From contig JAEZIU010000187.1 of assembly GCA_023436485.1 (NCBI GenBank), positions 1-14,027 on the forward strand: a stretch of 14,027 bases of DNA, read 5' to 3'. The notes below the pieces were generated by a model. That model was not told the origin of the DNA, searched no databases, and worked only from the letters and a program-made list of their open reading frames with translations. Both the position numbers and the translations under genes were made by a program. Positions 13,968-14,027 of this stretch are shown here, piece by piece. How positions within the stretch are numbered: position 1 is the stretch's first letter; each line of letters starts with the position of its first letter. The DNA comes from Bacillota bacterium (GTDB taxonomy: Bacteria; Bacillota; Clostridia; Acetivibrionales; DSM-1351).

Positions 13968-14027
13968 TTAAGCGTTTACGTTATCCTTTAAACCTTTTCC
14001 AGCCTTAAATACTGGAGCCTTGGAAGC
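13968..14027 (-). CDS. hup: HU-type DNA-binding protein, last 19 codons (start outside the window)
   Basis: The minus strand from the right edge encodes ASKAPVFKAGKGLKDNVNA and stops with TAA. This is the typical end of HU proteins (PASKAPAFKAGKALKDAVN). HU is a small dimeric nucleoid protein that bends DNA. Only the tail is seen, so completeness and start cannot be judged. Confidence 0.9.
   Translation of the reverse strand, partial: ASKAPVFKAGKGLKDNVNA

Overview
The window reads as a low-GC, anaerobic, spore-forming Firmicute, most likely a clostridium of the Ruminiclostridium / Acetivibrio group. This is inferred from the AT-rich sequence, the strong AGGAGG-type ribosome binding sites, a hexameric glutamate dehydrogenase of the Clostridium symbiosum type, a glutamine synthetase followed by an ANTAR regulator, and a Spo0A-type DNA-binding protein. 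Almost all of it is chromosomal housekeeping. I see no phage, transposon, CRISPR array, tRNA or rRNA.

Layout. Positions 2-3456 (+) are a nitrogen-assimilation block: the 3' part of glnA, an ANTAR regulator (NitR-like), the ammonium channel amtB, and a PII protein gene. The 258-base gap before amtB looks like a regulatory leader: a possible promoter, a small hairpin of the ANTAR-target type, a competing longer hairpin, and an intrinsic terminator just before the amtB ribosome binding site. An agmatinase-family gene (3522-4385, -) converges on this block at a shared terminator. Positions 4589-6841 (+) form a probable operon of an unassigned TIM-barrel-like protein, a class I methyltransferase of the COG1092 type and an RluA-family pseudouridine synthase, the last two overlapping by ATGA. 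The gdhA gene (6916-8253, -) converges on that operon at another two-way terminator. A 577-base stretch without a confident gene (8254-8830) holds the gdhA leader and some tiny ORFs. An RlmL/YpsC-type rRNA methyltransferase (8831-9985, +) follows. The last + strand block is aroA-aroC-aroK (10122-13103), three steps of the shikimate pathway, then an orphan Spo0A-like response regulator (13142-13897). The 3' end of an HU gene converges from the right edge.

How it works together. AmtB, PII, glutamine synthetase and glutamate dehydrogenase make up ammonium uptake, sensing and assimilation, with the ANTAR protein as the probable RNA-level switch. The aro block makes chorismate.

No completely new system is evident. 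The strongest leads are the amtB leader together with an ANTAR protein whose receiver domain has lost its phosphorylation site, and the chorismate synthase homologue, which lacks histidines conserved in the family and sits next to a shikimate kinase homologue lacking its usual substrate-binding arginine.
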